From Azospirillaceae bacterium (GTDB lineage Bacteria > Pseudomonadota > Alphaproteobacteria > Azospirillales > Azospirillaceae): a stretch of DNA of 64,000 nt. A model generated the notes under the pieces. That model was not told where the DNA came from. It did no database searches and worked only from the letters and a program-made list of their open reading frames with translations. The DNA lies in the NCBI GenBank assembly GCA_035645145.1, contig DASQNC010000036.1:62001-126000 (forward strand), written 5' to 3'. The translations under genes and the position numbers were made by a program. Positions 16,981 through 26,996 of this stretch are shown one piece after another; position 1 is the stretch's first letter; each line of letters opens with the position of its first letter.

Positions 16981-17982
16981 ATGACCCTCAATCGCCGCGA
17001 TCTGGTGCGGGGCGCGCTCCTGGGCGGTGCCGCCACGGCCGCGTTCGGCGCCGGATTGACCGCCGGGGTCCATCGCGCCGCAGCACAACAGACGATCGAC
17101 ACGCTGCAGTTGTTCGTGCCGGCCGCGCCCGGCGGCGGTTGGGACCAGACCGCCCGCACGATGGAGCTGGTGCTCCGGCAGATGAACGCCATCGGCGCGG
17201 CCCAGGTGACCAACGTGCCCGGCGCCGGCGGCGCCGTCGGCCTGCCCCAATTCGTCAACCAGTGGCGGGGCCGCCAGAACACGTTGATGGTGGCCGGCAT
17301 GGTGATGGTGGGGGCCATCATCGCGAACAAGTCGCCGGTCAACCTGACCATGACGACCCCGATCGCCCGCCTGACCGGCGAGTTCGAAGTGATCGTCGTC
17401 CCCGCGGAGTCCCCGCACAAGGACATGCGCAGCCTGACCAATGCGCTGAAGCAGAACCCCGGCGGGGTGTCGTGGGCCGGCGGCTCGGCCGGGGGCACCG
17501 ACCACATCCTGGTGGGCATGATCGCGCAGGCCGTGGGCGTCAATCCGACCCAGGCCTCGTATGTCGCGTTCGCCGGCGGCGGCCCCGCCCAGGCGGCCCT
17601 GCTGGGCAACCAGGTGACCGCGGGCGTGTCGGGCTACGGCGAATTCGCGGAACAGGTGAAAGCCGGCAAGCTGCGCGCGCTCGCCATCTCGGCCGACACG
17701 CGCCAGCCCGGCATCGACGTCCCCACGCTGAAGGAGCAGGGCATCGACGTCGAACTGTTCAACTGGCGTGGGGTCTTCGCCCCGCCCGGCGTGAACGCCC
17801 AGGCGCGGCAGAACATGATTCAACTGATGGAACGGATGTCCAACTCCGACCCGTGGAAGCAGGAGTTGGCACGCCGCGACTGGACCGGCATCTTCCTGGC
17901 CGGCGACCAGTTCACCCAGTACGTTCAGCAGGAAACCGAACGCGTCACCGGCGTCCTGAAATCCCTCGGCCTCGCGACCTGA
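16981..17982 (+). CDS. tctC: Tripartite tricarboxylate transporter substrate-binding protein
   Basis: The protein has 333 residues with a twin-arginine-like signal (NRRDLVRGALLGGAATAAFG) and a TctC/Bug fold. Typical segments are FVPAAPGGGWDQTARTMEL near the start, TNVPGAGGAVGLPQFV, and GTDHILVGMIAQAVGVNPTQ. It binds a carboxylate in the periplasm and delivers it to TctAB. A strong GGGAGGACGCA precedes the ATG at 16981. It heads a tctCBA operon. The ligand is unknown; citrate, tricarballylate, terephthalate and others occur in the family. Confidence 0.93.
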   Translation: MTLNRRDLVRGALLGGAATAAFGAGLTAGVHRAAAQQTIDTLQLFVPAAPGGGWDQTARTMELVLRQMNAIGAAQVTNVPGAGGAVGLPQFVNQWRGRQNTLMVAGMVMVGAIIANKSPVNLTMTTPIARLTGEFEVIVVPAESPHKDMRSLTNALKQNPGGVSWAGGSAGGTDHILVGMIAQAVGVNPTQASYVAFAGGGPAQAALLGNQVTAGVSGYGEFAEQVKAGKLRALAISADTRQPGIDVPTLKEQGIDVELFNWRGVFAPPGVNAQARQNMIQLMERMSNSDPWKQELARRDWTGIFLAGDQFTQYVQQETERVTGVLKSLGLAT

Positions 17983-17995
17983 GGCCGGATCGGGC

Positions 17996-18496
17996 ATGAG
18001 GGAGCCCTCCGGGACGGTCGCACCGCGGCCGCGCCAGTGGCCGCAATTGCTGGTCGCGGCGGGTGTGACCGGGCTCGGGGTGCTGGTGCTGCTGCAAAGC
18101 CTCCGCATCCCGACCACCCCCATTTACGCCCAGGTCGGCCCCAAGGCGTTCCCGTTTGCCGTGGCGGGCGGGCTGATCGCCCTTGGCATCGCCCTCGCCG
18201 TGGCGTCGTTGACGGACCGTTGGGTGGACGAGGAGGGAATCCAGTCCGAAAGCGTGGACTGGCCGGCCATGGGCTGGCTTCTTCTCGGCCTGACCCTCAA
18301 CCTCGCACTGATCCGGACACTTGGCTTCATCGTCGCATCCACGTGCATGTTCGTGTGCGTGGCCCGCGCGTTCGGCAGCCGAACCGTCCTGCGGGATCTC
18401 GGCGTTGGCATCCTGCTCGCCTCGGCGGCCTATTTCGGCTTCGACCGGCTGCTTGGGATCAACATCGGCGCCGGCATCCTCGACCACCTGTTCTGA
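17996..18496 (+). CDS. tctB: Tripartite tricarboxylate transporter small permease subunit
   Basis: The protein has 166 residues and four predicted transmembrane segments, with the family motif TTPIYAQVGPKAFPFAVAGG near residue 40 and a final segment AAYFGFDRLLGINIGAGI. It is the small membrane partner of TctA. It starts 14 bases after the tctC stop, and tctA follows 22 bases later, so the three genes form one operon. Confidence 0.9.
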   Translation: MREPSGTVAPRPRQWPQLLVAAGVTGLGVLVLLQSLRIPTTPIYAQVGPKAFPFAVAGGLIALGIALAVASLTDRWVDEEGIQSESVDWPAMGWLLLGLTLNLALIRTLGFIVASTCMFVCVARAFGSRTVLRDLGVGILLASAAYFGFDRLLGINIGAGILDHLF

Positions 18497-18517
18497 CCCC
18501 GCGCGGAGGCCGGCCCC

Positions 18518-20020
18518 TTGGACACGCTCGCCAACCTCGCCAACGGCTTCGCCATCGCGCTGACGCCGATCAACCTCATGTGGGCGGTGGTCGGCGTGAC
18601 CCTCGGTACGGCCATCGGCGTGCTGCCCGGGCTGGGTCCCGCCCTGACCATCGCGCTTCTGCTGCCGCTCACCTACCAGGTGGACGCGACGTCCATCTTC
18701 ATCCTGTTCGCCGGCATCTACTACGGCGCCATGTACGGCGGCTCGACGACCTCGATCCTGCTGAACACCCCCGGCGAGAGCGCGACGATCATCACCGCGC
18801 TGGAAGGCAACAAGATGGCCCGCCGCGGCCGGGGCGCCGCGGCGCTCGCCACGGCGGCCATCGGATCGTTCGTGGCCGGCACCGTGGGCACGGTCGGCCT
18901 GACGTTCCTGGCGCCGGTGGTGGTGGAATTCGCACTTCGGTTCGGCCCGGCCGACTATTTCGCGCTGATGGTCCTGGCGTTCGTGACGGTGTCGGCGGTG
19001 CTGGGCAGTTCGGTCATCCGGGGGTTGGTCAGCCTGTTCTTCGGCCTGTGGCTCGGCCTGATCGGCATCGACATGCAGACCGGCCAGCCCCGCTTCTGGT
19101 TCGGACTGACCGAACTCCTGGACGGGGTGAACGTCATCATCGTCGCCGTCGGCCTGTTCGCCGTGGGCGAAACGCTTTACATGGCCGCGCGGCGCAAGCA
19201 CGGCGCGGACGAGGTGCTGCCGGTCGAAGGCTCGCTCTGGATGAGTCGCGAGGACTGGCGGCGTTCGGCGGGACCGTGGGTCCGCGGCTCGCTGCTGGGC
19301 TTCCCCATCGGCGCCCTGCCCGCGGGTGGTGCGGAAATCCCCACATTCCTGTCCTACTGGCTGGAAAAGAAACTGTCGAAGAATCCCGAGGAGTTCGGCA
19401 ATGGCGCCATCGAGGGCGTTGCCGGCCCGGAGGCGGCCAACAACGCCTCGGCCGCGGGCGTCCTGGTGCCGATGCTGACCCTGGGCCTGCCGACATCGGC
19501 GACCGCGGCGATCATGCTGTCGGCCTTCCAAAGCTACGGGATCAATCCGGGACCGCAGTTGCTGCAGAGCCAGCCGCAACTGGTGTGGGGCCTGATCGCC
19601 AGCCTCTACATCGGCAACGTGATGCTGCTGGTCCTCAACCTGCCGCTGGTGGGGCTGTGGGTGAAGATCCTGAAGATCCCCGCGCCGCTGCTGTACGCCG
19701 GCATCCTGATCTTCGCCACCATCGGGACCTACGGGATCAGCCAGTCCCCGATCGACCTCGTGATCCTCTACCTGATCGGCGGCGTGGGCTACCTGATGCG
19801 GCGGTTCGACTTCCCGACCGCCCCGGTCATCATCGGCATGATCCTGGGCCCCTTGGCCGAGCAGACCTTCCGCCAGGCCATGACCATTGCCCAAGGGGAT
19901 CTGAGCACGTTCGTGACCCGGCCGCTTTCGGCGACGCTGCTGGCACTTTCGGCCCTGCTGGTGCTCGGGCCGTTGGTCTGGCGCGTGCTGGCCGTCCGGG
20001 AACGGACCCGGACGGGGTGA
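18518..20020 (+). CDS. tctA: Tripartite tricarboxylate transporter large permease subunit
   Basis: The protein of 500 residues has about 11-12 transmembrane segments. Two inverted-repeat family signatures stand out: [20 protein letters not shown] with [20 protein letters not shown], and [20 protein letters not shown] with [20 protein letters not shown]. It forms the ion-coupled channel of the uptake system. The start is TTG at 18518, with GGAGGCC about 10 bases upstream. No TctDE two-component system is adjacent. Confidence 0.95.
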   Translation: MDTLANLANGFAIALTPINLMWAVVGVTLGTAIGVLPGLGPALTIALLLPLTYQVDATSIFILFAGIYYGAMYGGSTTSILLNTPGESATIITALEGNKMARRGRGAAALATAAIGSFVAGTVGTVGLTFLAPVVVEFALRFGPADYFALMVLAFVTVSAVLGSSVIRGLVSLFFGLWLGLIGIDMQTGQPRFWFGLTELLDGVNVIIVAVGLFAVGETLYMAARRKHGADEVLPVEGSLWMSREDWRRSAGPWVRGSLLGFPIGALPAGGAEIPTFLSYWLEKKLSKNPEEFGNGAIEGVAGPEAANNASAAGVLVPMLTLGLPTSATAAIMLSAFQSYGINPGPQLLQSQPQLVWGLIASLYIGNVMLLVLNLPLVGLWVKILKIPAPLLYAGILIFATIGTYGISQSPIDLVILYLIGGVGYLMRRFDFPTAPVIIGMILGPLAEQTFRQAMTIAQGDLSTFVTRPLSATLLALSALLVLGPLVWRVLAVRERTRTG

Positions 20021-20053
20021 CGGGGGCGGAGCAAAGGGAAGGCCGCCCGGCCC

Positions 20054-21061
20054 CTATGCCGCCAGCAGGATGATCTTGCCGATGTGCGTGCTGCTTTCCA
20101 TCAGCGCATGGGCCTTGTCCGCCTCGGCCAACGCGAACGTGGCGTGGACCGGCACGCGCACCCTGCCGGCGTCGATCAGGGGCCAGACCGTGGCGCGCAC
20201 GGCCCGGGCGATGGCGCCCTTCTGTTCGACCGTGCGGGGGCGCAGGGTCGAGCCCGTGATGGTCAGACGCTTGGCCATCACCACGGGGATCGGGAATTCC
20301 GCCTTCCCTCCGCGCAGGCTGGCGATGGAGACATGCCGCCCCTCGACCGCCAGGCATTCCAGGTTGCGGGGGAAATAGTCGCCGCCCACCATGTCGAGGA
20401 CCACGTCCACACCACGCCCGCCGGTCTCGGCCTTCACCACCTGGACGAAGTCCTCGGTGCGGTAATTGATGCCGCGCTTCGCCCCCAGCCCCTCGCAGGC
20501 GCGCGCCTTTTCATCCGATCCCGCCGTGGCGAACACGGTGGACCCCAGCGCCGCCGCCAGCTGCACGGCCGTGGTGCCGATGCCCGACGTGCCGCCATGG
20601 ACCAACAGGCTTTCCCCCGGCTTCAGGGCGCCGCGCTCGAACACGTTCGTCCACACGGTGAAGACCGTTTCCGGCAGGCCGGCGGCCTCGACCGGCGACA
20701 GGCCCTTGGGCACGGGCAGGACCTGGGGCACGGGCGCCACCGCCCACTCGGCATAGCCGCCGCCGGCCAGCAAGGCGCAGACCGGATCGCCAACCTCGAA
20801 CCCATCGGCCCCGGGGCCCAGGGCGGCAATCGTACCCGCAACCTCCAGCCCGGGGATGTCGGTCACGCCCGGCGGCATGGGGTAGAGCCCCAGCCGTTGC
20901 AGGACGTCCGGCCGGTTCACGCCGGCCGCCGCCACCTTGATCAGCACCTCGCCGTTGCCCGGCTGCGGCACGGGGCGCCGGGTCGGCTTCAGGACATCTG
21001 GTCCGCCGCCGGGCCGGGTGATCTCCACGGCGGTCATGGTGGCGGGAACGGATCCGGTCAT
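20054..21061 (-). CDS. Zinc-independent quinone oxidoreductase (PIG3/QOR-type MDR)
   Basis: The protein has 335 residues of the medium-chain reductase family. It shows GVNRPDVLQRLGLYPMPPGV and GLEVAGTIAALGPGA in the catalytic domain and LLVHGGTSGIGTTAVQLAAA as the NADPH-binding Rossmann motif. It lacks the Cys/His ligands of zinc alcohol dehydrogenases and ends STHIGKIIL, typical of PIG3-like NADPH:quinone reductases. The ATG at 21061 has a clear GGAGGC. It is divergent from the DUF1192/GST operon, which suggests shared control of redox or electrophile stress. Confidence 0.9.
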   Translation of the reverse strand: MTGSVPATMTAVEITRPGGGPDVLKPTRRPVPQPGNGEVLIKVAAAGVNRPDVLQRLGLYPMPPGVTDIPGLEVAGTIAALGPGADGFEVGDPVCALLAGGGYAEWAVAPVPQVLPVPKGLSPVEAAGLPETVFTVWTNVFERGALKPGESLLVHGGTSGIGTTAVQLAAALGSTVFATAGSDEKARACEGLGAKRGINYRTEDFVQVVKAETGGRGVDVVLDMVGGDYFPRNLECLAVEGRHVSIASLRGGKAEFPIPVVMAKRLTITGSTLRPRTVEQKGAIARAVRATVWPLIDAGRVRVPVHATFALAEADKAHALMESSTHIGKIILLAA

Positions 21062-21170
21062 GGGTTCGCCTCCGGCAAAGCGGTGCTGGCGGGCTTGCAG
21101 GAATACCCACGGGCGGGAACACTGTCCATGCCCCCCACCGACGACAACCCATGAGGAGGAGGCCTGCCCC

Positions 21171-21356
21171 ATGGATCCGGACGATCTGCTTCCCCGCAAG
21201 CCGAAACCCGCCCAACGGGATCTGAGCACGATGTCCGTGGACGAGCTTCACGCCTACATCGGCGAGATGGAGGCGGAGATCGCCCGTGTGCGCACCGAGA
21301 TCGAGCGCAAGACGGCCCACAAGGCGGCGATGGAGAACCTGTTCCGGAAAGGATGA
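21171..21356 (+). CDS. DUF1192 family small protein
   Basis: The protein of 61 residues has the family core STMSVDELHAYIGEMEAEIA, followed by a charged helix (EIERKTAHKAAMENLF) likely to form a coiled coil. DUF1192 proteins are small alphaproteobacterial proteins of unknown function. An AGGAGGAGG ribosome site lies about 8 bases before the ATG. The stop overlaps the GST start (ATGA), so the two are translationally coupled. Confidence 0.87.
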   Translation: MDPDDLLPRKPKPAQRDLSTMSVDELHAYIGEMEAEIARVRTEIERKTAHKAAMENLFRKG

Positions 21357-21994
21357 ACGCCATGGCGGGCTATACGCTCTACGGTGACAAGGGCAGCGGG
21401 TCGTTCACTCCCGAAGCCCTTTTGGCGGAAGCGGGTGCGCAGGTCGAACTTGTCGACGTGCCGCTTGCCTCGGACGCCCAGTTGCGTGCGGATTTCCTGC
21501 GCATCAATCCGTTGGGCCGCATTCCGGCACTGGTCACCCCCGAAGGCCAGGTGGTGACGGAGTCCGCGGCCATCCTGCTGACCATCGGCGATCGGCACGT
21601 GGAAGCCGACCTCCTGCCCGCGCCGGGCACGGCGGAGCGGGCGACCCTGTACCGCTGGCTGATGTTCATCGCGGGCAACGTCTACCCGGCCGTCACGCGC
21701 ATGGATTATCCGGCCCGCTTCCACCCGGACCCGGCCGCCGCCGAGACCATCAAGGCGACCGCGCGGGAGGAAATGCGCGCCTTGTGGCGGATCGTCGAAA
21801 CGCACTTGGCCCCGGGCCCCTTCGCCCTGGGCGACCGGTTCTCGGCGCTGGACGTCTACATTGCCAACCTCAGCCGCTGGGGCATCGGCCACGACTGGCG
21901 GGCCGCGCATTGCCCGCGCATCCAGGCGCTTGCGGACCGGGTGAAGGCCCGACCCGCCATCGCCCCGATCTGGGCACGGCACTTCGAGGAGTAG
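21353..21994 (+). CDS. Glutathione S-transferase family protein
   Basis: The protein has 213 residues in two domains: an N-terminal thioredoxin-like fold with INPLGRIPALVTPEGQVVTE and ESAAIL for glutathione binding, and a C-terminal helical domain with RFSALDVYIANLSRWG. The first strand reads YTLYGDKGSGSF, so the activating residue is probably one of the Ser residues there. It may conjugate or detoxify electrophiles in the cytoplasm. It is co-translated with the DUF1192 gene. Confidence 0.9.
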   Translation: MNAMAGYTLYGDKGSGSFTPEALLAEAGAQVELVDVPLASDAQLRADFLRINPLGRIPALVTPEGQVVTESAAILLTIGDRHVEADLLPAPGTAERATLYRWLMFIAGNVYPAVTRMDYPARFHPDPAAAETIKATAREEMRALWRIVETHLAPGPFALGDRFSALDVYIANLSRWGIGHDWRAAHCPRIQALADRVKARPAIAPIWARHFEE

Positions 21995-22011
21995 CAGGCA
22001 CGCCGCCGGCC

Positions 22012-22212
22012 TCAGCCGGGCCGGCGCAGATCGTTGAGGACGAACACGCGCAACGCGCTCGACAGGTTGCCGGTGCGCGCGGCGTCCACTTCCGCGATCA
22101 ATTGGTTCAGGGAAACGCCGCGGGCGGCGGCGATGCGCTTCAGCTCGTCCCAGAACTCGGGCTCCAGCGACACGCTGGTCTGGTGGCCCGCGATGCGGAC
22201 GGAGCGCTTCAT
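22012..22212 (-). CDS. Ribbon-helix-helix (RHH_4) domain protein
   Basis: The protein has 66 residues. RIAGHQTSVSLEPEFWDELK gives the DNA-contacting strand and first helix, and AARGVSLNQLIAEVDAAR the second helix. The rest (GNLSSALRVFVLNDLRR) completes the alphaproteobacterial RHH_4 family pattern. Such proteins bind DNA as dimers; targets are not known. It lies 51 bases after fumC on the same strand and probably shares its transcript. Confidence 0.87.
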   Translation of the reverse strand: MKRSVRIAGHQTSVSLEPEFWDELKRIAAARGVSLNQLIAEVDAARTGNLSSALRVFVLNDLRRPG

Positions 22213-22263
22213 GGCCGATGGGGTCCGCGCCCCCGCCCATGACGGACGGGGGCGCGGAATGCC

Positions 22264-23664
22264 TTACCGCGGGCCGATCATCTGCTCGGGCCGGACCCAC
22301 TGGTCGAACTGCTCGGAGGTCAGCAGGCCCAGTGCCAGCGCGGCCTCCTTGAGGGTGGTGCCCTCGGCGTGGGCCTTCTTGGCGATCTTGGCCGCGTTGT
22401 CGTAGCCGATGTGCGGGTTCAGCGCCGTCACCAGCATCAGCGAGCCGAACAGCAGCTGGTTGATGCGCTCGCGGTTGGGCTCGATCCCGACCACGCAGTT
22501 GTCGGTGAAGCTCATGCAGGCGTCGGCCAGCAGTTTCACCGACTGCAGCAGGTTGTAGATCATCACCGGCTTGAAGACGTTCAGCTCGAAATGGCCGTTC
22601 GAGCCGGCGACCGTGATCGCCACATGGTTGCCCATGACGTGGGCGCAGACCATGGTCATGGCCTCGGACTGGGTCGGGTTGACCTTGCCCGGCATGATCG
22701 AGGAGCCGGGCTCGTTCTCCGGCAGGCTGATCTCGCCGATGCCGCAGCGCGGGCCCGAACCCAGCATGCGCACGTCGTTGGCGATCTTCATCAGCGACAC
22801 GGCCAGCACGTTCAGGGCGCCCGACGCCTCGACGATGGCGTCATGGGCGGCCAGCGCCTCGAACTTGTTCTCGGCGGTCACGAACGGCAGCTTCGTCATC
22901 TCCGCCACATGCCGGGCGAAGGCCACGTCGAAGCCCTTCTTGGCGTTCAGGCCGGTCCCCACGGCGGTGCCGCCCTGGGCCAGCTTGTACAGGCGCGGCA
23001 GGGTCGCGGCCACGCGCTCGATCCCGTACTCGATCTGGGTGGCGTAGCCCGAGAACTCCTGCCCCAGCGTGATCGGCGTCGCGTCCTGCAGATGGGTGCG
23101 GCCGATCTTCACGATGTCGTTGAACTCGTGCGCCTTCTTGTCGAGCGCCTTGTGCAGATGGCGCAGCGCCGGCAGCAGCGAGTTGTAGATCTCCAGCCCG
23201 GCCGCGATGTGCATGGCGGTGGGGAAGCTGTCGTTGGACGACTGCCCCATGTTGACGTGGTCGTTGGGGTGGACCGGCTTCTTCGAGCCCATCTCGCCGC
23301 CCAGGATCTCGATGGCGCGGTTCGAGATCACCTCGTTGGCGTTCATGTTGGTCTGGGTGCCCGAGCCGGTCTGCCACACCACCAGCGGGAATTCGTCGGC
23401 CATCTTGCCGTCGATCACCTCGTCGGCGGCCTTCACGATGGCTTCGCCCAGCGTCTTGTCCAGTGCGCCCAGTTCGATGTTGGCCAGTGCGGCCGCCTTC
23501 TTCTGGATGCCCAGCGCCTTGACGAGCGGGGCCGGCATGCGCTCGCCGCCGATCTTGAAGTTCTGGATCGACCGTTGGGTCTGGGCGCCCCAGTAGTGGT
23601 TCGCGGGCACCTCGATCGGGCCGAAGCTGTCGGTCTCGATGCGGGTCTTCGTCTCGGCGGCCAT
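22264..23664 (-). CDS. fumC: Class II fumarate hydratase
   Basis: The 466 residues match FumC in full. Markers are [15 protein letters not shown] at the start, [20 protein letters not shown], the [20 protein letters not shown] region, and the superfamily signature [16 protein letters not shown]. The enzyme interconverts fumarate and malate in the TCA cycle and needs no iron-sulfur cluster, so it tolerates oxidants. GGAAGGA precedes the ATG. The related aspartase is less likely given the fumarase-type N-terminus. Confidence 0.96.
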   Translation of the reverse strand: MAAETKTRIETDSFGPIEVPANHYWGAQTQRSIQNFKIGGERMPAPLVKALGIQKKAAALANIELGALDKTLGEAIVKAADEVIDGKMADEFPLVVWQTGSGTQTNMNANEVISNRAIEILGGEMGSKKPVHPNDHVNMGQSSNDSFPTAMHIAAGLEIYNSLLPALRHLHKALDKKAHEFNDIVKIGRTHLQDATPITLGQEFSGYATQIEYGIERVAATLPRLYKLAQGGTAVGTGLNAKKGFDVAFARHVAEMTKLPFVTAENKFEALAAHDAIVEASGALNVLAVSLMKIANDVRMLGSGPRCGIGEISLPENEPGSSIMPGKVNPTQSEAMTMVCAHVMGNHVAITVAGSNGHFELNVFKPVMIYNLLQSVKLLADACMSFTDNCVVGIEPNRERINQLLFGSLMLVTALNPHIGYDNAAKIAKKAHAEGTTLKEAALALGLLTSEQFDQWVRPEQMIGPR

Positions 23665-23771
23665 GGTGGGTCCTTCCGGCAGGACGGTTTTGAGTTCCGG
23701 GCGCAGGGTTTAGCGTCCCGGCGCGTGGGGGGCAAGCGGGGGCCGGGACACTTCCGGGGGAAGGGTCCGCC

Positions 23772-24788
23772 TTACGGCGATACCGGCGGCGGGCCGCACA
23801 GCACCGCCCGCAGGACCGCCGCCTCGGTGGCGAAGGCCGCCGCGCGGAATGCCGGGTCCAGCAATGGTTCGTGCAGGACCGGCCGTGTCAGCACGGCGGC
23901 ATCGCTGTCGTGCGGGATCGTGTAGGCCGTGGTGAACGCGCACGCGATGTCGCCGCTACCGTGCCCCCAGAAACCGCCGACCCGTGCCAGCCCAACCCCC
24001 GCCCGCTTGGCCAGGCGGCGAAGCTGGCGGTGGTCCAACGGCAGATCGGTGGCAAGGATCACGATAACGGAACCGCGGTCGGGCTGGTCGCCCGCCGGCG
24101 CGCCGTCCGACTCCCGCCGCAGGACGTCGCGCGCCGGCCGCCCGTCGATGCGCAGGTCGTCCGCACGTCCGAAATTGGACAGGACAAGCGCACCGACCGT
24201 CCAGGTCCGCCCACCCACGTTCACAACGCGCGAGGCGCTGCCGATGCCGCCGTTCCGTCCGAAGCTGGTCATGCCGCGTCCGGCCCCGACCGCCCCCTGG
24301 GCGAAGTCGGGCCCCGCGGCCTCCAGCGCTTCGAAGACATGCGCCTCGGTCACCGCGAACGCGTGCAGGTCGTTGCGGCGCCCGTCGTTGCATTCGAACA
24401 CCACCGGATTGACGGTGGAGGTGGTGCGACCGACCGCGGGATTGGACCGCAACGTCCACCGGACCAGGGCCGTCGCCGCCGTGCCGACGGCGAAGGTGTT
24501 GGTCAGCACCAAGGGCGTCTCGATGGTGCCAAGCTCGTCCACCTGGACCAGACCGGTGGATTTGCCGAACCCGTTCAGGACCACCCCGGCGGCCGCGACC
24601 TTGTCCTGGAACAGGTTGCCGCCATGGGGCAGCAGCGCGGTCACACCCGTGCGCACCCCGGCCCCATCCGGGGTGCGCCCGTCCAGGGTGCGGTGGCCGA
24701 CCGCGACGCCCGGCACATCGGTGATCGCATCACGCGGGCCCGCCGGCAGCTCGCCGATGCGGACGCCAAGATGGGCCAGCGGATCCAT
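23772..24788 (-). CDS. P1/S58 family aminopeptidase (DmpA-like)
   Basis: The protein has 338 residues of the DmpA/L-aminopeptidase-D-esterase family, Ntn-type enzymes that cut themselves into two chains. Matching segments are AITDVPGVAVGHRTL at the start, NLFQDKVAAAGVVLNGFGKS, and GRTWTVGALVLSNFGR, which corresponds to the region of the autoproteolytic Ser nucleophile. SVIVILATDLPLDHRQLRRL follows. The ATG at 24788 has GGAGGGGG upstream. There is no signal peptide, so it is probably a cytoplasmic peptidase for small or unusual peptides. Confidence 0.87.
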   Translation of the reverse strand: MDPLAHLGVRIGELPAGPRDAITDVPGVAVGHRTLDGRTPDGAGVRTGVTALLPHGGNLFQDKVAAAGVVLNGFGKSTGLVQVDELGTIETPLVLTNTFAVGTAATALVRWTLRSNPAVGRTTSTVNPVVFECNDGRRNDLHAFAVTEAHVFEALEAAGPDFAQGAVGAGRGMTSFGRNGGIGSASRVVNVGGRTWTVGALVLSNFGRADDLRIDGRPARDVLRRESDGAPAGDQPDRGSVIVILATDLPLDHRQLRRLAKRAGVGLARVGGFWGHGSGDIACAFTTAYTIPHDSDAAVLTRPVLHEPLLDPAFRAAAFATEAAVLRAVLCGPPPVSP

Positions 24789-24970
24789 AAACCCCCTCCA
24801 TTGCACACGAGGCGCGGAGGATCGTCCGCAAACGGGCGTTGCGCAAGCAGGCCCGGTGCGCAGGTCGAACGCCGGGGCACCCGCTCGTATCGGTTGCCGA
24901 ACGGAACCCATCCGCATCATCGCGCGTTCGAAACTCGAATCTCACCGAACCACCACGTGGGGGACGTGAC

Positions 24971-25387
24971 ATGTTCAGACTTGCCATTATCGCGGTGCCG
25001 GCCGCCCTGGCCCTGGCGGCGTGCGGCAGCACGGCCGAAGAGCGTGCCGCAACGGGTGGCGGCTCGGGTATTGTCGCCGGGGCGCTGGTCGGTGGTCCGG
25101 TGGGCGCAGCGGTCGGCGGTGCCGTGGGTGCCGCGGCGGGCACCGCGCTCGACGATCAGGCGAAGGGCGGATTGATGGACGAACAGGGGATCAACCTGTC
25201 CGGCCTGCGCCGTCCCGGATCCGGGAGCGAGGCGGCCGACCGGTCCCGGCGCGACACGATGGGCCGATCGCAAGCCACCGCGAGGGACCGGGCGCAGGAT
25301 GAACGGGCCCGGACCGAGGAGTTGAACCGGGCGCAGACGGAAGCCGCGCGCAGCGGAGGCCAACCCCCGCTGCGCCGCATGCCCTGA
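24971..25387 (+). CDS. Glycine-zipper lipoprotein
   Basis: The protein has 138 residues with a lipoprotein signal ending in the lipobox LAAC (Cys18). A glycine-zipper stretch follows (SGIVAGALVGGPVGAAVGGA), a motif that packs helices in membranes. The C-terminal half is highly charged (RDRAQDERARTEELNRAQTE) and probably helical. This resembles small outer-membrane or envelope lipoproteins of unknown role. It is divergent from the P1 peptidase gene, and GGGGGACG lies upstream of the ATG. Confidence 0.8.
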   Translation: MFRLAIIAVPAALALAACGSTAEERAATGGGSGIVAGALVGGPVGAAVGGAVGAAAGTALDDQAKGGLMDEQGINLSGLRRPGSGSEAADRSRRDTMGRSQATARDRAQDERARTEELNRAQTEAARSGGQPPLRRMP

Positions 25388-25426
25388 TCCGGGTCGCGGG
25401 GCGTGTGACGGTCCGGGCGGACCGCG

Positions 25427-26833
25427 TCAGGCCGCCCGGAACACCTTGCCCGGATTCATCAGGCCGTGGGGATCGAGTGCCGCCTTGACGGCGCGCATGA
25501 CATCCACGGCTTGGCCGTGCTCCTTTTCAACGAAGTCGATCTTGCCGTAGCCCACACCGTGCTCACCGGTGCAGGTGCCGCCGAGGGCCAGCGCCCGTTC
25601 GACCATGCGCACGTACAAGGCCTCGGCCCGCGCCATCTCCTCCGCGTCATCGGGATCGACGATCAGGCAGAGATGGAAGTTGCCGTCGCCGACATGCCCC
25701 ACCACCGGCGCCAGCAGCCCGGACGTGGCGATATCGGCCTTGGTCTCGACAATGCATTCGGCGAGACGGGAAATCGGCACGCACACGTCGGTGGCCCAGC
25801 CGCGGGATCCCGGGCGCAATGCCATCGCCGCGTAGTAGGCGTTGTGCCGCGCCTCCCACAGGCGGGAGCGTTCCTCCGGCCGCGTGGCCCATTGGAAGCC
25901 GGCCCCGCCGTTGTCGGCGGCAAATGCGGCCACCAGCTCCGCCTGCTCCTTCACGCCGGTTGGTGTCCCGTGGAACTCCAGGAACAGGTGCGGGACCACG
26001 GGCAGGTCGAGCCTGGAATATCTGTTGCAAGCGTCGATCTGGACCTCGTCCAGAAGCTCGATGCGCGCCACGGGCACACCGACCTGAATGGTCTGGATGA
26101 CCGTATCCACGGCGGCCTTCACGTTGGGAAAGGCGCACACCGCGGCCGACACCGCCTCGGGCAGGCCGTGCAGACGCAACGTGACCTCGGTGACGATGCC
26201 GAGCGTCCCTTCGGATCCGACGAACAAGCGGGTCAGGTCATAGCCCGCCGCCGATTTGCGGGCCCGGCCGCCGGTGTGGATCACCCGCCCGTCCGCCAGA
26301 ACCACCGTCAAACCCAGGACGTTCTCGCGCATCGTCCCGTAACGGACGGCGTTGGTGCCCGAAGCCCGGGTGGACGCCATGCCGCCGATCGACGCGTCGG
26401 CGCCGGGGTCGATTGGAAAGAACAGGCCGGTGTCGCGCAGGTGTTCGTTCAGACGCTTGCGGGTCACGCCCGCCTGGACCGTGCAGTCCAGATCGTCCGG
26501 GCTGACCCGGAGCACGCGATCCATGCCGGAAACATCGATGCACACGCCGCCCCGCAGTGCGGCCACGCCCCCTTCCAGCGCGGTGCCGGTCCCGAACGGA
26601 ACCATCGGCGTGCGGTGCCGGAAGCACGCGCTCGCAACGGCCGAAACCTCGGCCGTGGAGAGCACGAAGGCGACCGCATCGGGCGGGACCACCGGGTGGT
26701 AGGACTCGTCCCGGCCATGCTGTTCGCGGACCGCCCCGGATGTCGACAGCCGGTCCCCCAGGAGTTCACGCAACTCCACTTCCAAGCCCGGATGAAGAGC
26801 CGTCGCGGCCTCGGTGTTGGTCGGGCGGGCCAT
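25427..26833 (-). CDS. FAD-linked oxidase of the D-lactate dehydrogenase (cytochrome) / GlcD family
   Basis: The protein has 468 residues. The PCMH-type FAD domain is marked by [40 protein letters not shown], and [20 protein letters not shown]. The C-terminal substrate domain contains [15 protein letters not shown] and [15 protein letters not shown]. Enzymes of this type oxidise D-lactate, glycolate or other 2-hydroxy acids and pass electrons to cytochrome c or quinone. It looks like a stand-alone Dld-type protein since no glcE or glcF is adjacent. AGGAGGCAACGC precedes the ATG. Confidence 0.92.
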   Translation of the reverse strand: MARPTNTEAATALHPGLEVELRELLGDRLSTSGAVREQHGRDESYHPVVPPDAVAFVLSTAEVSAVASACFRHRTPMVPFGTGTALEGGVAALRGGVCIDVSGMDRVLRVSPDDLDCTVQAGVTRKRLNEHLRDTGLFFPIDPGADASIGGMASTRASGTNAVRYGTMRENVLGLTVVLADGRVIHTGGRARKSAAGYDLTRLFVGSEGTLGIVTEVTLRLHGLPEAVSAAVCAFPNVKAAVDTVIQTIQVGVPVARIELLDEVQIDACNRYSRLDLPVVPHLFLEFHGTPTGVKEQAELVAAFAADNGGAGFQWATRPEERSRLWEARHNAYYAAMALRPGSRGWATDVCVPISRLAECIVETKADIATSGLLAPVVGHVGDGNFHLCLIVDPDDAEEMARAEALYVRMVERALALGGTCTGEHGVGYGKIDFVEKEHGQAVDVMRAVKAALDPHGLMNPGKVFRAA

Positions 26834-26996
26834 GCGTTGCCTCCTGGCGGCGGTTGACGCAGGAACACGCTAGGGCGCCAGCGGCCAAGCGGCAAGCCGG
26901 GGGCGCATAGCCCCCACCCATCAAAGGGAGTAGAATGACGTTCCCGCCGGGACCGTTCTCGTCTATGGTCCTGCAGGAATACGGCAAGAGGGTCCT

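Noticed and set aside
16922-18123. Long minus-strand frame opposite tctC
   Set aside because: It is a shadow of the tct operon with no ribosome site and no recognisable domain.
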